This document shows, in pieces, positions 17,373 to 26,485 of a DNA stretch of 64,000 nt. Made by a program: the position numbers and the translations under genes. The stretch covers positions 6,169-70,168 of the forward strand of contig DASYNF010000260.1 in NCBI GenBank assembly GCA_036008685.1. The letters run 5' to 3'. Within the stretch, counting starts at the first letter, position 1; every line of letters starts with the position of its first letter. The notes beneath the pieces were generated by a model, which saw nothing but the letters and a program-made list of their open reading frames with translations, did no database searches and was not told where the DNA came from. The DNA is from Actinomadura_C sp036008685. GTDB lineage: Bacteria; Actinomycetota; Actinomycetes; Streptosporangiales; Streptosporangiaceae.

Positions 17373-18251
17373 CTAACAGTGGCCCCGGCCGCCCTTCCCC
17401 CGCAGTGTGCCGATCCGCTCCCCCGCGGAACCGCAGAGCCTGGCCGTCTTCCGCCTCTGCCCTCCGGGCCGCACCGGATCCGGCTGCAGATGACCGCCGT
17501 CCGGCCGCGTCAGCTTCCCGTCCCGGCCCTGACCGAGACGGTTCTGATCATCGCGGTTCTGATCATCGCGATTCTCACCGTCGCGGTTCTGATCATCGCG
17601 ATTCTCACCGTCGCGGTCCTGGCCGTCGCGGTCCTGGCCGCCGCGGTCCTGGCCGCCGCGCAGGGGCGTCTGGAGCCGGTCGGGCCCGCGTGGGGCCGAA
17701 TCCGCCGGGCCGGTCCCACCGCGGGGCCGGGCGGCCTCCTGGCCCCCGGTGTCACGGTGAGGCCCGGGTGTCCCGTCTTCGGCCCGGGGCCCCCGCACCG
17801 ACGAGCTGATGGAGTCCTGCAACCGGGACCGGGAGTCGGGCTGCGGCACCTGGGTCCGCTCCACGACGGCCGGGGGACGCTCGAAGGGGACCCCGAGCCC
17901 GCCACCGGCGGCGGCCACGCCGGTCGTGGCCAGCATCGCGCCGGTCACCCCGAGCGCCACGACCGTGCGGGAACCGAATCTGCCCGGTCTGCGGCCGGAC
18001 GGGGCCGGGCGGCGCGCCGGGAGCGGCGGCGCGCCTTCGTCGACGTCGTCGACCAGCGCCTGCAGGACCAGGACCACCGGGTCCTGCGCCGCCCCGGGCA
18101 GGGCTTCGCCCTCATCCCCCGAAAGCGCAGAGCGACGTGCCGACAACGCCTCCACGACGGCGTCGGTGTCGCGGATCACGGTGATGTCGAGCCGCTCCGC
18201 ACGCCCCTCCCGGGAGAGGCCGGCCGGCTCGTCCGCGCGCCCCTCCGTCAA
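17373..18251 (-). CDS. rsdA: anti-sigma-D factor RsdA-like protein
   Basis: The TTG start overlaps the sigD stop, with GAGGAG 8 bp upstream. The N-terminal cytoplasmic segment (LDITVIRDTDAVVEALSARR, about 22-41) fits the RsdA SigD-binding region. A single membrane helix (VVALGVTGAMLATTGVAAAG, about 95-114) leads to an extracytoplasmic domain of about 175 residues that is Pro/Arg-rich and unstructured, with eight five-residue repeats (DGENR, DDQNR type). In mycobacteria RsdA holds SigD at the membrane until proteolysis. The N-terminus and position support this; the C-terminal repeats look lineage-specific. Confidence 0.8.
   Translation of the reverse strand: MTEGRADEPAGLSREGRAERLDITVIRDTDAVVEALSARRSALSGDEGEALPGAAQDPVVLVLQALVDDVDEGAPPLPARRPAPSGRRPGRFGSRTVVALGVTGAMLATTGVAAAGGGLGVPFERPPAVVERTQVPQPDSRSRLQDSISSSVRGPRAEDGTPGPHRDTGGQEAARPRGGTGPADSAPRGPDRLQTPLRGGQDRGGQDRDGQDRDGENRDDQNRDGENRDDQNRDDQNRLGQGRDGKLTRPDGGHLQPDPVRPGGQRRKTARLCGSAGERIGTLRGKGGRGHC
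17541..17660 (-). repeat. eight 15-bp tandem repeats in rsdA
   Basis: Eight contiguous 15-bp units (plus-strand forms GTTCTGATCATCGCG, ATTCTCACCGTCGCG, GTCCTGGCCGTCGCG) encode GGQDR, DGQDR, DGENR and DDQNR pentapeptides in the extracytoplasmic part of RsdA. Copies are close but not identical, with an alternating pattern, so repeat number may vary between strains. Confidence 0.9.
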
Positions 18252-18895
18252 GCGATCGACTCCTCGGTCGCCATCGCCCGGAGCCGAGCGAGAGCCCTGT
18301 GCTGCGCCACCCGTACGGCACCTGCGGACATGCCCAGAACATTACCGGTCTCCTCCGCCGACAGACCCGCGACGACTCTCAGCATCACCAGTTCACGCTG
18401 GTGATCCGGAAGGCGGTACAGAAGGTTCTTGGCACGTTCGGCCTCGGTGGAACGGACGACCGTCTCCTCCGGGCCGGGACGATCGTCGGGACCGTCGGGC
18501 AGGTCCTCGGTCGGCACGGCCGCCCGGATGGCGCTGCGCAGCGCATCGGCGATCTTGTGAGCGGCGATCCCGAAGACGAAGGACGCGAAGGGCCTGCCCA
18601 TGTCCCGGTAGCGCGGCAACGCCGACAGGACCGCGATGCAGACCTCCTGCGCCACGTCGTCGGCGATGTGGTAATGACCGGAGACCCGGCCGAGCCGTGC
18701 CCGGCAATACCGTACGACCATGGGACGGATCTGGGCGATCAACACCTCGATCGCGCCCGGGTCTCCCTGGACGGCGAGGCTCGTCAATTCCTTGAGGTCA
18801 CCTTCGTCAGATCTCGCCGTACGCGCCGCTCGCGCCCGACTCTCGGCCCGGGGTGTCGCGGGCCCTGCGATTGCTCCCTCGGTCACGTAGAGCAT
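18248..18895 (-). CDS. sigD: ECF-type RNA polymerase sigma factor SigD
   Basis: Region 2: IEVLIAQIRPMVVRYCRARL with the -10-binding helix DVAQEVCIAVLSALPRY and FASFVFGIAAHKIADALR. Region 4: LPDHQRELVMLRVVAGLSAEETGNVLGMSAGAVRVAQHRALARLR, shown here in part as the HTH. About 215 residues from ATG 18895; GTG 18886 is a second candidate. The open frame upstream is not sigma-like. It is coupled to rsdA by a stop/start overlap. Unlike mycobacteria and Streptomyces, no whiB gene separates it from groEL. Confidence 0.9.
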   Translation of the reverse strand: MLYVTEGAIAGPATPRAESRARAARTARSDEGDLKELTSLAVQGDPGAIEVLIAQIRPMVVRYCRARLGRVSGHYHIADDVAQEVCIAVLSALPRYRDMGRPFASFVFGIAAHKIADALRSAIRAAVPTEDLPDGPDDRPGPEETVVRSTEAERAKNLLYRLPDHQRELVMLRVVAGLSAEETGNVLGMSAGAVRVAQHRALARLRAMATEESIA

Positions 18896-19015
18896 GATGC
18901 CTATCGAGATCCGGCGTGTCTGCACTGTGGACGACAACGGAATGGTCACAGTGCTCCAGCCGGCCACGCGCGTCACCGTCTGTTCCCGCACCGCCCCGCG
19001 GGGTGAGATCGGAAC

Positions 19016-19076
19016 GTTCCGGCACAGGCGGTGCCGGAACGCCGCGAGGCCCCCGCCGGCCATGCCGGCGGGGGTC
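19016..19076 (-). terminator. double hairpin terminator downstream of groEL1
   Basis: Two perfect hairpins in series: 19048-19076 (11-bp core, GCCGGCGGGGG arm, 3-base loop) and 19016-19040 (10-bp GTTCCGGCAC stem). The outer one overlaps the palindrome GGAACGTTCC at 19011-19020. Both lie between the groEL1 stop and the sigD start. Confidence 0.75.
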
Positions 19077-19092
19077 CCAGAGGACGATCGGA

Positions 19093-20712
<1,620 letters not shown>

Positions 20713-20765
20713 GAAAGTCCTCTCGATCTCATGGACGCACTGCCGCGCGTCCGGTCACAAAACGA

Positions 20766-20801
20766 CCGCCCCGGCCACCCCTGAAGGGCTGACCGGGGCG
20801 G
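20766..20801 (-). other. hairpin in the groES-groEL1 intergenic region
   Basis: A stem of about 9-10 bp (CCGCCCCGG paired with CCGGGGCGG) around an 18-base loop. A site here could uncouple groES and groEL1 levels by processing or attenuation, as reported for mycobacterial groES-groEL transcripts. Confidence 0.45.
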
Positions 20802-20821
20802 GTGTATCACGTCTCGCGTGA

Positions 20822-21133
20822 TTACTTCTCGACAATCGCGAGCACGTCGCGAGCCGAGAGGACGAGGTAGTCCTCGTTGTTGTACTTCACCTCGGTGCCG
20901 CCGTACTTGCTGTAGAGCACCACGTCACCCACCGAAACGTCGAGCGGGATGCGGTTCTTGCCCGCGTCGTCCCACCTGCCCGGGCCCACGGCGAGGACGG
21001 TGCCCTCCTGGGGCTTCTCCTTCGCCGTGTCAGGAATGACCAGGCCAGAGGCGGTGGTCTTTTCGGCCTCAAGCGGCTGGACCACGATGCGGTCCTCGAG
21101 CGGCTTGAGAACAACCTTGGTGGCGGTCGTCAC
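20822..21133 (-). CDS. groES: co-chaperonin GroES
   Basis: 103 residues from a GTG with GGGGAGG 7 bp upstream. The sequence KVVLKPLEDRIVVQPLEAE, the mobile loop EKTTASGLVIPD, the roof hairpin and YSKYGGTEVKYNNEDYLVL are all present. It caps GroEL and controls substrate encapsulation. First gene of the CIRCE-controlled operon; the longer open frame upstream is not coding-like. Confidence 0.97.
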   Translation of the reverse strand: MTTATKVVLKPLEDRIVVQPLEAEKTTASGLVIPDTAKEKPQEGTVLAVGPGRWDDAGKNRIPLDVSVGDVVLYSKYGGTEVKYNNEDYLVLSARDVLAIVEK

Positions 21134-21252
21134 GATCGGACCTCCCCTTCGATTGCGATCCTCGGCTGGCCTGATGGACCAGCCGCACATTTGTAGAGAG
21201 GCGACCCTGGACCGGCCTGTCGTCGCGGGAGCCAGACCGACCTTGTCGCTCG

Positions 21253-21279
21253 TTGGCACTCTCACGTTGAGAGTGCCAG
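21253..21279 (-). promoter_or_regulatory. CIRCE operator (HrcA-binding site)
   Basis: TTGGCACTC-N9-GAGTGCCAG fits the CIRCE consensus TTAGCACTC-N9-GAGTGCTAA with one change per arm. It covers the predicted groES transcription start. Confidence 0.93.
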
Positions 21280-21284
21280 CACGA

Positions 21285-21313
21285 ACAGTATGCCGTGCCC
21301 ACGGACCCGTCAA
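21285..21313 (-). promoter_or_regulatory. groES-groEL1 promoter
   Basis: On the minus strand TTGACG (21308-21313), a 17-bp spacer and TACTGT (21285-21290) form a good sigma-70 type promoter directly upstream of CIRCE. Confidence 0.8.
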
Positions 21314-21916
21314 CACAGAGGCCGTCGAACCGCCGGTCCGGATCCGGAGGCATGGGTCGCGGCCACGGGCGCATACCGGTCTCCGGTTCCCCAACTTCGT
21401 GGAATGGCAAAAAGGGCGCTCGCCACCAGGCCCCGGGGCACCGGCGCCGGGATATCCGGCCAAATATCTTACTTGTGCGGGCAACGCCAAGCCATGACCC
21501 GTAAAAGCCGGGCAAATCCTGCGCCTTTACCGTAAGCCCGCCACCCGGGATCGCCCCGGCGGATGACCTGAACCGCCTCGGCCACCACGCCGGAATGGCC
21601 AGGCCGTGATGGCGAGCCGAGAGCGCGGCGGCATCGCGATGGACCGCGTCGAGGGTGATGGAGGGTGATGGGTCGCGATGGATCACGGTGGCCGGCCATC
21701 CGCCGGAGGGACCCTTCCCCGGCGGGATCGGGCTCATCCGCCTCCATCGACGGCGGCGGCGCGGGCCACCGGCCGTTCCAGCGGCCCATCCCCACATACC
21801 ACCCGCATCCCGATCAAAGCGACAAATTCCTATCCACCGGACAATATTGAACATAATTCTCCACCGAAGAGAATGCTCATATTCGGCGCGGAAATATCCA
21901 TGTTCCCGGCTCTCGG
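21314..21916. other. intergenic stretch without a recognisable gene
   Basis: About 600 bp between the groES promoter and the small-gene promoter. Frames crossing it lack start signals and family resemblance. It holds short GATGGAGGGT-type repeats near 21652-21682 and an AT-rich patch near 21815-21905 that is unusual for this genome. Confidence 0.5.
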
Positions 21917-21956
21917 TTATGGGGACTCCGCACACGCACTAAAGTGAACGCTTCAC
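21917..21956 (+). promoter_or_regulatory. putative promoter with overlapping operator for the small gene at 22021
   Basis: TTATGG (21917-21922), 17 bp, TAAAGT (21940-21945), and an inverted repeat GTGAA-CGC-TTCAC (21944-21956) at the expected start point. The dyad would suit a GntR-, TetR- or CRP-like repressor. Inference from pattern only. Confidence 0.4.
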
Positions 21957-21978
21957 GATTCAATGCCGCCGCCATTTC

Positions 21979-22010
21979 CGTGACGGCGCACAAACGTGAC
22001 GGCGCACAAA
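21979..22010 (+). repeat. 16-bp perfect tandem duplication in a 5' leader
   Basis: CGTGACGGCGCACAAA occurs twice without a gap, ending directly against the GGAG of the ribosome-binding site for the 90-aa gene. Confidence 0.95.
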
Positions 22011-22020
22011 GGAGCATCGG

Positions 22021-22293
22021 GTGGAAATCGACCTCGGCTCCCCCCGGACGGGGGGTCAGCCGGTCTCGGACCGGAGGCGGGAGTCGCTCGCCCGTCCGGC
22101 ACGGGACGCCGTGACCGGCCGGGGAGGATTCAGCCGTCCGGCCGGCCGCCCGCCCGCACCCCTCGAAGGGACCATGCCCGCCCTCGAAGAGACCCCGCCG
22201 TTCCTCGAAGAGACCCCGCCGTTCCTCGCCGGGGCGCCGCCGCGCCCCCGCCGCGGGGGAGGGGGACAGCGGCACCGCCCCTGCCTCGGGTGA
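22021..22293 (+). CDS. small hypothetical protein (90 aa), Pro/Arg-rich with repeats
   Basis: GTG start with AAAGGAG 6 bp upstream and a candidate promoter/operator before it. Third-position GC is high (about 87% by eye), as expected for coding sequence here. The product begins MEIDLGSPRTGGQP and contains LEETPPFLEETPPFLAG from a DNA tandem repeat. No membrane segment, no family recognised. Frames in the two other phases give Arg/Pro-rich shadows without ribosome-binding sites. It could be a genuine lineage-specific peptide or a leader for the phosphotransferase gene downstream. Confidence 0.4.
   Translation: MEIDLGSPRTGGQPVSDRRRESLARPARDAVTGRGGFSRPAGRPPAPLEGTMPALEETPPFLEETPPFLAGAPPRPRRGGGGQRHRPCLG
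22183..22224 (+). repeat. 21-bp tandem repeat (two copies)
   Basis: Two perfect copies of a 21-bp unit starting CTCGAAGAGACC, in frame with the 90-aa gene, where it encodes the repeated LEETPPF. Confidence 0.9.
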
Positions 22294-22430
22294 CGGCGGC
22301 CCGCGCCGCCACCGGTCCCGGGCGGTGCGCACAGCACCGGCGCGTGACGATCATGCTAGGTCGCTGACGTGCACCTTGTTACGTTCCGTTTTCATAAAAT
22401 CACTCCCGATACCATGGGGAATCCGTTTTG

Positions 22431-23369
22431 ATGGATCTCGTGTCCGAGCCACAACCGCCCGCAACCGGTGACGCCCCCAGCCCCGAGACCCTGCACTGGG
22501 TGGAGAAATGCCTCGGCACGGGCAGCAGAGTCAAGCTGGTCCGTCCGCTCGGCGGGGGCGTGTCCCATGCCAACCACGCGCTCCTCGTCGAGAGCCGCTC
22601 CGGGAGCGCGCACCGGCTGGTGCTGCGGCGCTGGGCACGGCCGGGCCGGACGGCGAGCGACCTCGAGTTCTCACCGGAACGGGAGATCGCCGCGCTGGCG
22701 CTCCTGGCCGGCTGTGAGATCCCGACCCCGTCGCTGGTCGCCGCGGACCCGTCCGGCGCCTACTGTGACGTCCCCGCGCTGCTGATCACCAGGCTGACCG
22801 GTCATCCTCCCCGGCCCGCCCCCGCCGACCTGCCCGAATACCTGATCCAGCTCGCCGCCGCGCTGCTGTCGGTGCACGCGATCGAAGGGGCCCCCACGAT
22901 GCCCCCCTACGCCCCGTACAACCGCCTGGAGGTGCGGCGCCCACCGGTGCACGCGGTCCGGCCGCGGATATGGGAGCGGGCCTTCGACGTGGTCGCCGGG
23001 CCCTCCCCCGAGGCGCCGCCGCGCTTCATCCACCGGGACTACCACCCCGACAACACGCTCTGGTCGTACGGCAGGCTGACCGGGGTGGTGGACTGGGACA
23101 AGGCGTCCTACGGCCCGATCGCGATCGACATCGCCCACATGCGCTGGAACCTCGGGCTGCGCTACGGGGTCGCCGCCGCCGACCGCTTCCTCGCCGCGTT
23201 CGACCAGGTCCGTGGCGGCTATGACCACGACCCGTACTGGGACCTGCGCTGCGTCATCGACCTGCTCCCCGAACGCGGCGGCGACTCGGCGCTCGACGAG
23301 GCCCAGGTTCCCCTGCTCGAGGCCTACGTCGAGGGCCTGCTGGCCCAGCTCGGGAGCCCGACCCGCTGA
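22431..23369 (+). CDS. phosphotransferase, aminoglycoside/choline kinase-like (APH family)
   Basis: Protein-kinase-like small-molecule kinase fold. The Gly-rich loop is LVRPLGGGVSHANHALLV, the catalytic loop HRDYHPDNTLW matches HxDxxxxN, and the metal motif is DWD in VVDWDKASYGPIAIDIAHMR. 312-313 residues. Such proteins phosphorylate aminoglycosides, macrolides, choline, homoserine or sugars; the substrate is unknown and resistance should not be assumed. ATG 22431 follows TTG 22428; GGGGA upstream is spaced better for the TTG. A TAAAAT at 22395 is a possible -10. Convergent with tsaD. Confidence 0.85.
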   Translation: MDLVSEPQPPATGDAPSPETLHWVEKCLGTGSRVKLVRPLGGGVSHANHALLVESRSGSAHRLVLRRWARPGRTASDLEFSPEREIAALALLAGCEIPTPSLVAADPSGAYCDVPALLITRLTGHPPRPAPADLPEYLIQLAAALLSVHAIEGAPTMPPYAPYNRLEVRRPPVHAVRPRIWERAFDVVAGPSPEAPPRFIHRDYHPDNTLWSYGRLTGVVDWDKASYGPIAIDIAHMRWNLGLRYGVAAADRFLAAFDQVRGGYDHDPYWDLRCVIDLLPERGGDSALDEAQVPLLEAYVEGLLAQLGSPTR

Positions 23370-23379
23370 GCCGGCGCCG

Positions 23380-24411
23380 TCAGAGCGACACGGTGGTGAT
23401 GGGCAGCGAGGAGTCGGCCGGCAGGTCCAGGGCCGAGGGTGCGGCGCCCGCGGCGACCAGTTCGGCGCCCAGGGCCGCCACCATGGCGCCGTTGTCGGTG
23501 CAGAGGCCCGGGCGTGGGACCCGCAGCCGGACTCCCGCGGCGTCGCAGCGCTCCTGGGCCATCGCGCGCAGGCGGGAATTGGCCGCGACCCCGCCGCCGA
23601 TCAGCAGATCCGAGACTCCGTTGTCGCGGCAGACGGCGAGCGCCTTCTTGGTGAGCACGTCCACCACGGCCTCCTGGAACGAGGCGGCCACATCGGCGAC
23701 CGGCACGGGCTCACCGGCCCGCTCGCGGGCCTCGACCCACCGTGCCACGGCGGTCTTCAGGCCGGAGAAGGAGAAGTCGTAGGTGCCGTCGTCGTATTTC
23801 CCGCGGGGAAAGGCCACGGCGTCACGGCTGCCGGTCCTCGCCGCCCGGTCGACGTACGGGCCCCCGGGAAAGCCCAGGCCGAGCACTCGGGCGACCTTGT
23901 CGAAGGCCTCACCGGCCGCGTCGTCCACGGTGGCGCCGAGCGGGCGTATGTCCGAGGCGACATCGGGCACGAGGAGGAGGGAGGAGTGTCCGCCCGAGAC
24001 CAGCAACGCCACCGACGGCTTGGGCAACGGCCCGTGTTCGAGCTGGTCCACGGCGACGTGCGCGGCCAGATGATTGACTCCGTAGAGGGGCTTGCCGAGG
24101 GCCAGCGCGTAGGCCTTGGCGGCCGCGACGCCCACGAGCAGCGCCCCCGCCAGCCCGGGACCCGCGGTCACCGCGATGGCGTCGATGTCCTGGAAGGCCA
24201 CTCCGGCCTTGGCCAGCGCCCTGGACACCGTCGGGGTCATCGCCTCCAGATGGGCACGGGACGCCACCTCGGGGACCACCCCGCCGAACCGCGCGTGCTC
24301 CTCGACGCTCGAGGCCACCGCGTCGGCGAGCAGCGTGTGCCCGCGCACGATCCCGATCCCCGTCTCGTCACAGGAGGTCTCGATCCCGAGGACCAGCGGA
24401 AGATCACGCAT
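23380..24411 (-). CDS. tsaD: tRNA threonylcarbamoyladenosine synthase subunit TsaD
   Basis: Transfers threonylcarbamoyl from its AMP ester to A37 of ANN-decoding tRNAs, with TsaB and TsaE. ASKHA-fold motifs: LGIETSCDETGIG, the metal-binding NHLAAHVAV, LLVSGGHSSLLLV, GEAFDKVARVLGL and GGGVAANSRLR. 343 residues. It overlaps rimI by 8 bp. Confidence 0.97.
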   Translation of the reverse strand: MRDLPLVLGIETSCDETGIGIVRGHTLLADAVASSVEEHARFGGVVPEVASRAHLEAMTPTVSRALAKAGVAFQDIDAIAVTAGPGLAGALLVGVAAAKAYALALGKPLYGVNHLAAHVAVDQLEHGPLPKPSVALLVSGGHSSLLLVPDVASDIRPLGATVDDAAGEAFDKVARVLGLGFPGGPYVDRAARTGSRDAVAFPRGKYDDGTYDFSFSGLKTAVARWVEARERAGEPVPVADVAASFQEAVVDVLTKKALAVCRDNGVSDLLIGGGVAANSRLRAMAQERCDAAGVRLRVPRPGLCTDNGAMVAALGAELVAAGAAPSALDLPADSSLPITTVSL

Positions 24412-24928
24412 CCGTGTCCTCCGCGGGCCCGAAGCCGAACACCCTCCTGCGCGGAGCTCCCTGCCGGCACATCACGATCGCATCCATCCCCGATGGCTGG
24501 TAGTACCGTTTCCTTACACTGATCTGGCTGAAGCCGAAGTGTTCGTAGAGCCTGCGGGCCCGCGCGTTGTCGGCCCGCACCTCCAGGAACACCGCTTCGC
24601 AGTTCCGGCGACCGGCCTCCTCGATGAGTTCGGTCAGGAGCGCGGTGCCGATGCCGTATCCCTGCCGGTCCGGCCGCACACTGATCGTCTGCACGTCGCC
24701 CTGTCCTCCGGCGGCCGCCAGGCCCGCATAGCCGACGATCCGCCCCGCGGGCTCGGTCGCGACGACGTAGTGACGCGTGCGCGGCTGGTCGTCGAGCTCT
24801 CCGCGGAACATCTCCGCCGACCAGGCCTCGTCCTCATAGAGCAGCCGCTCCAGTTCCTCGACCGCGGGCAGGTCCTCGGGTGTCATCACCCGCAACCGCG
24901 CGGGGCCGGCGGCCTCACGGGTGCTCAC
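24404..24928 (-). CDS. rimI: ribosomal protein S18-alanine N-acetyltransferase (RimI-like GNAT)
   Basis: GNAT fold: LRVMTPEDLPAVEELERLLY at the start, acetyl-CoA loop VRPDRQGYGIGTAL, and EVRADNARARRLYEHFGF followed by YY..SGMDAIVM. RimI acetylates the N-terminus of S18, and actinomycete RimI can act on other N-termini. 174 residues. GTG start overlapping the tsaB stop by 4 bp; translationally coupled between tsaB and tsaD as in mycobacteria. Confidence 0.93.
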   Translation of the reverse strand: MSTREAAGPARLRVMTPEDLPAVEELERLLYEDEAWSAEMFRGELDDQPRTRHYVVATEPAGRIVGYAGLAAAGGQGDVQTISVRPDRQGYGIGTALLTELIEEAGRRNCEAVFLEVRADNARARRLYEHFGFSQISVRKRYYQPSGMDAIVMCRQGAPRRRVFGFGPAEDTDA

Positions 24929-25599
24929 CCGGGGGTCACCTTCTTGCGCGGGCCCGGCTCACGCGCGTCCGGGCGGCGGAGGTAGAGGGGCTCGGCCGGC
25001 AGTAGCGGCAGGCCCGTACCACCGGAGAGCCGGGTCACCACGAGTTCGGCCATCGCCGTCGCCGAGGGCAGGCGCGGCGACGGATCCCCTGCCGAGCCGA
25101 GCACGTCGGCGTACAGCTCCGCGCCCTCGCCGATGACCGGCAGCCCCAGAGCCGCCGCGTCCGCGGGCGGTCCCACGGCCGGTTCGCCGGCCCGTGCCCG
25201 CGCCGAGTCGTAGCGAGCCCAGTAGACCTCCTTGCGGCGGGCGTCGGTGGCGACCACGAACGGTTCCGTACGGCCCGAGGCCCAGGCGATCGCGTCCAGG
25301 GTGCACACCCCGTGCACCGGGATGCGCAGCAGGTCACCGAGCGCATAGGCGGTCACGAGGCCGACCCGCAAACCGGTATAGGGGCCGGGACCGACGCCCA
25401 CCGCGACCGCGCTCAGGTCGGCCGGAACGACACCGGCCTCGGCCAGCACCGCCGCGATGGAGGGGGCGAGCAGCTCCGCGTGCCGCCGCCGGTCCACGGT
25501 CTCGGTGGCCGCGCGCATGCGGATCACCTCGCCGGGGGACCATTCGTACAGAGCGACGGTGACCGCGGCGGTCGCGGTGTCAAAAGCCAAGACCAGCAC
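24925..25599 (-). CDS. tsaB: tRNA t6A37 synthesis protein TsaB
   Basis: Non-catalytic ASKHA partner of TsaD. VLVLAFDTATAAVTVAL opens the fold, followed by AVGVGPGPYTGLRVGLVTA and the conserved VATDARRKEVYWARYD. 224 residues if translation starts at the GTG 8 bp after a TAAGCT box; the frame extends 7 codons further but includes that box. The first gene of tsaB-rimI-tsaD, separated from tsaE by an unrelated gene. Confidence 0.94.
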   Translation of the reverse strand: MLVLAFDTATAAVTVALYEWSPGEVIRMRAATETVDRRRHAELLAPSIAAVLAEAGVVPADLSAVAVGVGPGPYTGLRVGLVTAYALGDLLRIPVHGVCTLDAIAWASGRTEPFVVATDARRKEVYWARYDSARARAGEPAVGPPADAAALGLPVIGEGAELYADVLGSAGDPSPRLPSATAMAELVVTRLSGGTGLPLLPAEPLYLRRPDAREPGPRKKVTPG

Positions 25600-25607
25600 G
25601 GAGTCAC

Positions 25608-25613
25608 AGCTTA
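25608..25613 (-). promoter_or_regulatory. -10 box (TAAGCT) of a probably leaderless tsaB mRNA
   Basis: TAAGCT on the minus strand lies 8 bp before GTG; no ribosome-binding site. It sits between a terminator hairpin and the start codon, as expected for a new transcript. Confidence 0.45.
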
Positions 25614-25621
25614 GTGGCAAG

Positions 25622-25648
25622 CACCCGCCCGCCGTGGTGCGGGCGGTG
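25622..25648 (-). terminator. terminator after the DUF3558-like gene
   Basis: CACC(C)GCCCGC paired with GCGGGCGGTG around a 6-base loop, one bulged base, directly 3' of the gene ending at 25660. Confidence 0.6.
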
Positions 25649-25659
25649 GCCGGCCGGGG

Positions 25660-26382
25660 TCAGCCGCGGGCGAGCACGGTCAGGGCGTCCCTGGTGGCCT
25701 CGACGGCCCCGTCGATGGCCTTACCGGACGGCAGCGGCGCTTCGGCGTCGTTACCCCCCGCATAGTGCACGGTGACCAGCACGTTGGCCGAGCGCACATT
25801 AACGATGGCCTCCCCGAACCGCTGGAGGCCGTGCAGGCTGTAGGTCAGGTAGCCGGACTCCCCGACGTCCTTGACGCTCCGCTTCACCGTGACCTTCCGG
25901 CCGGCGGGGAGCCCACGGCCGGCGTCGTCGGCCTCGCGTTCGCCGTCCAGGGTCCTTTGCGCGGCGTCGGCCGCGGAACCGGTCCCCGCTCGGGGGACCG
26001 CCCTCAGCTCGACGGTCAGCTGGCGCCGCTCCTGGTCGCCGAACCGGCTCCAGACGCACTGGTTGTGGGAGTCGGTCACCGTGAACGCGTCGGACTGGGT
26101 CCGGTCGGCCTCCGGCACGAGGGCCCGCGCGACACGGTCGCTCACGAGATCACAGGCGTCGGGGACGGCCTGGCGTTCGGTCGGGGCCGGCACGGTCGAG
26201 TTCTTCGCCGACATGCCCTGGGACGTGAGCCCGGGCTCGGCACCCGAGGCGGACCGCGTCAGGACGAACACCGCGGCAGCCCCGCACAGGAGCGCTCCCG
26301 CCGCGACACCGGTCAGGACCGGCACGGCCCCCCGGCGCTCCCCCCGCGACGCGCGCCGGGAGATCCGATGACTGCCGCTCAT
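25660..26382 (-). CDS. membrane-anchored extracytoplasmic protein, DUF3558-like
   Basis: 240 residues from ATG 26382, which has GGGGGA 6 bp upstream. The N-terminus is basic (RRASRGERRGAVP), followed by a hydrophobic helix (LTGVAAGALLCGAAAVFVL) that is probably an uncleaved anchor, since no proper lipobox is seen. The outer domain resembles DUF3558: ACDLVSDRVARALVP with QCVWSRFG, a Cys pair likely forming a disulfide, and a late VRSANVLVTVHYAGG strand. Function unknown. It interrupts the otherwise linked tsaE and tsaB genes. Confidence 0.65.
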   Translation of the reverse strand: MSGSHRISRRASRGERRGAVPVLTGVAAGALLCGAAAVFVLTRSASGAEPGLTSQGMSAKNSTVPAPTERQAVPDACDLVSDRVARALVPEADRTQSDAFTVTDSHNQCVWSRFGDQERRQLTVELRAVPRAGTGSAADAAQRTLDGEREADDAGRGLPAGRKVTVKRSVKDVGESGYLTYSLHGLQRFGEAIVNVRSANVLVTVHYAGGNDAEAPLPSGKAIDGAVEATRDALTVLARG

Positions 26383-26485
26383 CGAGGGTCCCCCATCTGA
26401 AGGGTGGGTGTATGTCCGGAAAAAGTAGGTTACGCCCTCATGAATCCGTAAGCCATCGTCCGACCGGGAAATCAGCGCACGGAAA

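Noticed and set aside
17541..17660. possible CRISPR array
   Set aside because: Units are contiguous 15-mers in coding frame without spacers.
21877..22332. 151-codon minus frame antisense to the candidate 90-aa gene
   Set aside because: No ribosome-binding site; repeats read as GLFEERRGLFEE by chance complementarity, and the plus-strand frame has the start signals.
21996..22367. 123-codon plus frame overlapping the 90-aa gene
   Set aside because: Start lacks a ribosome-binding site and lies inside the duplicated leader; composition is shadow-like.
22431..23369. antibiotic-resistance gene
   Set aside because: The APH fold is shared with many metabolic kinases; nothing in the context supports resistance.
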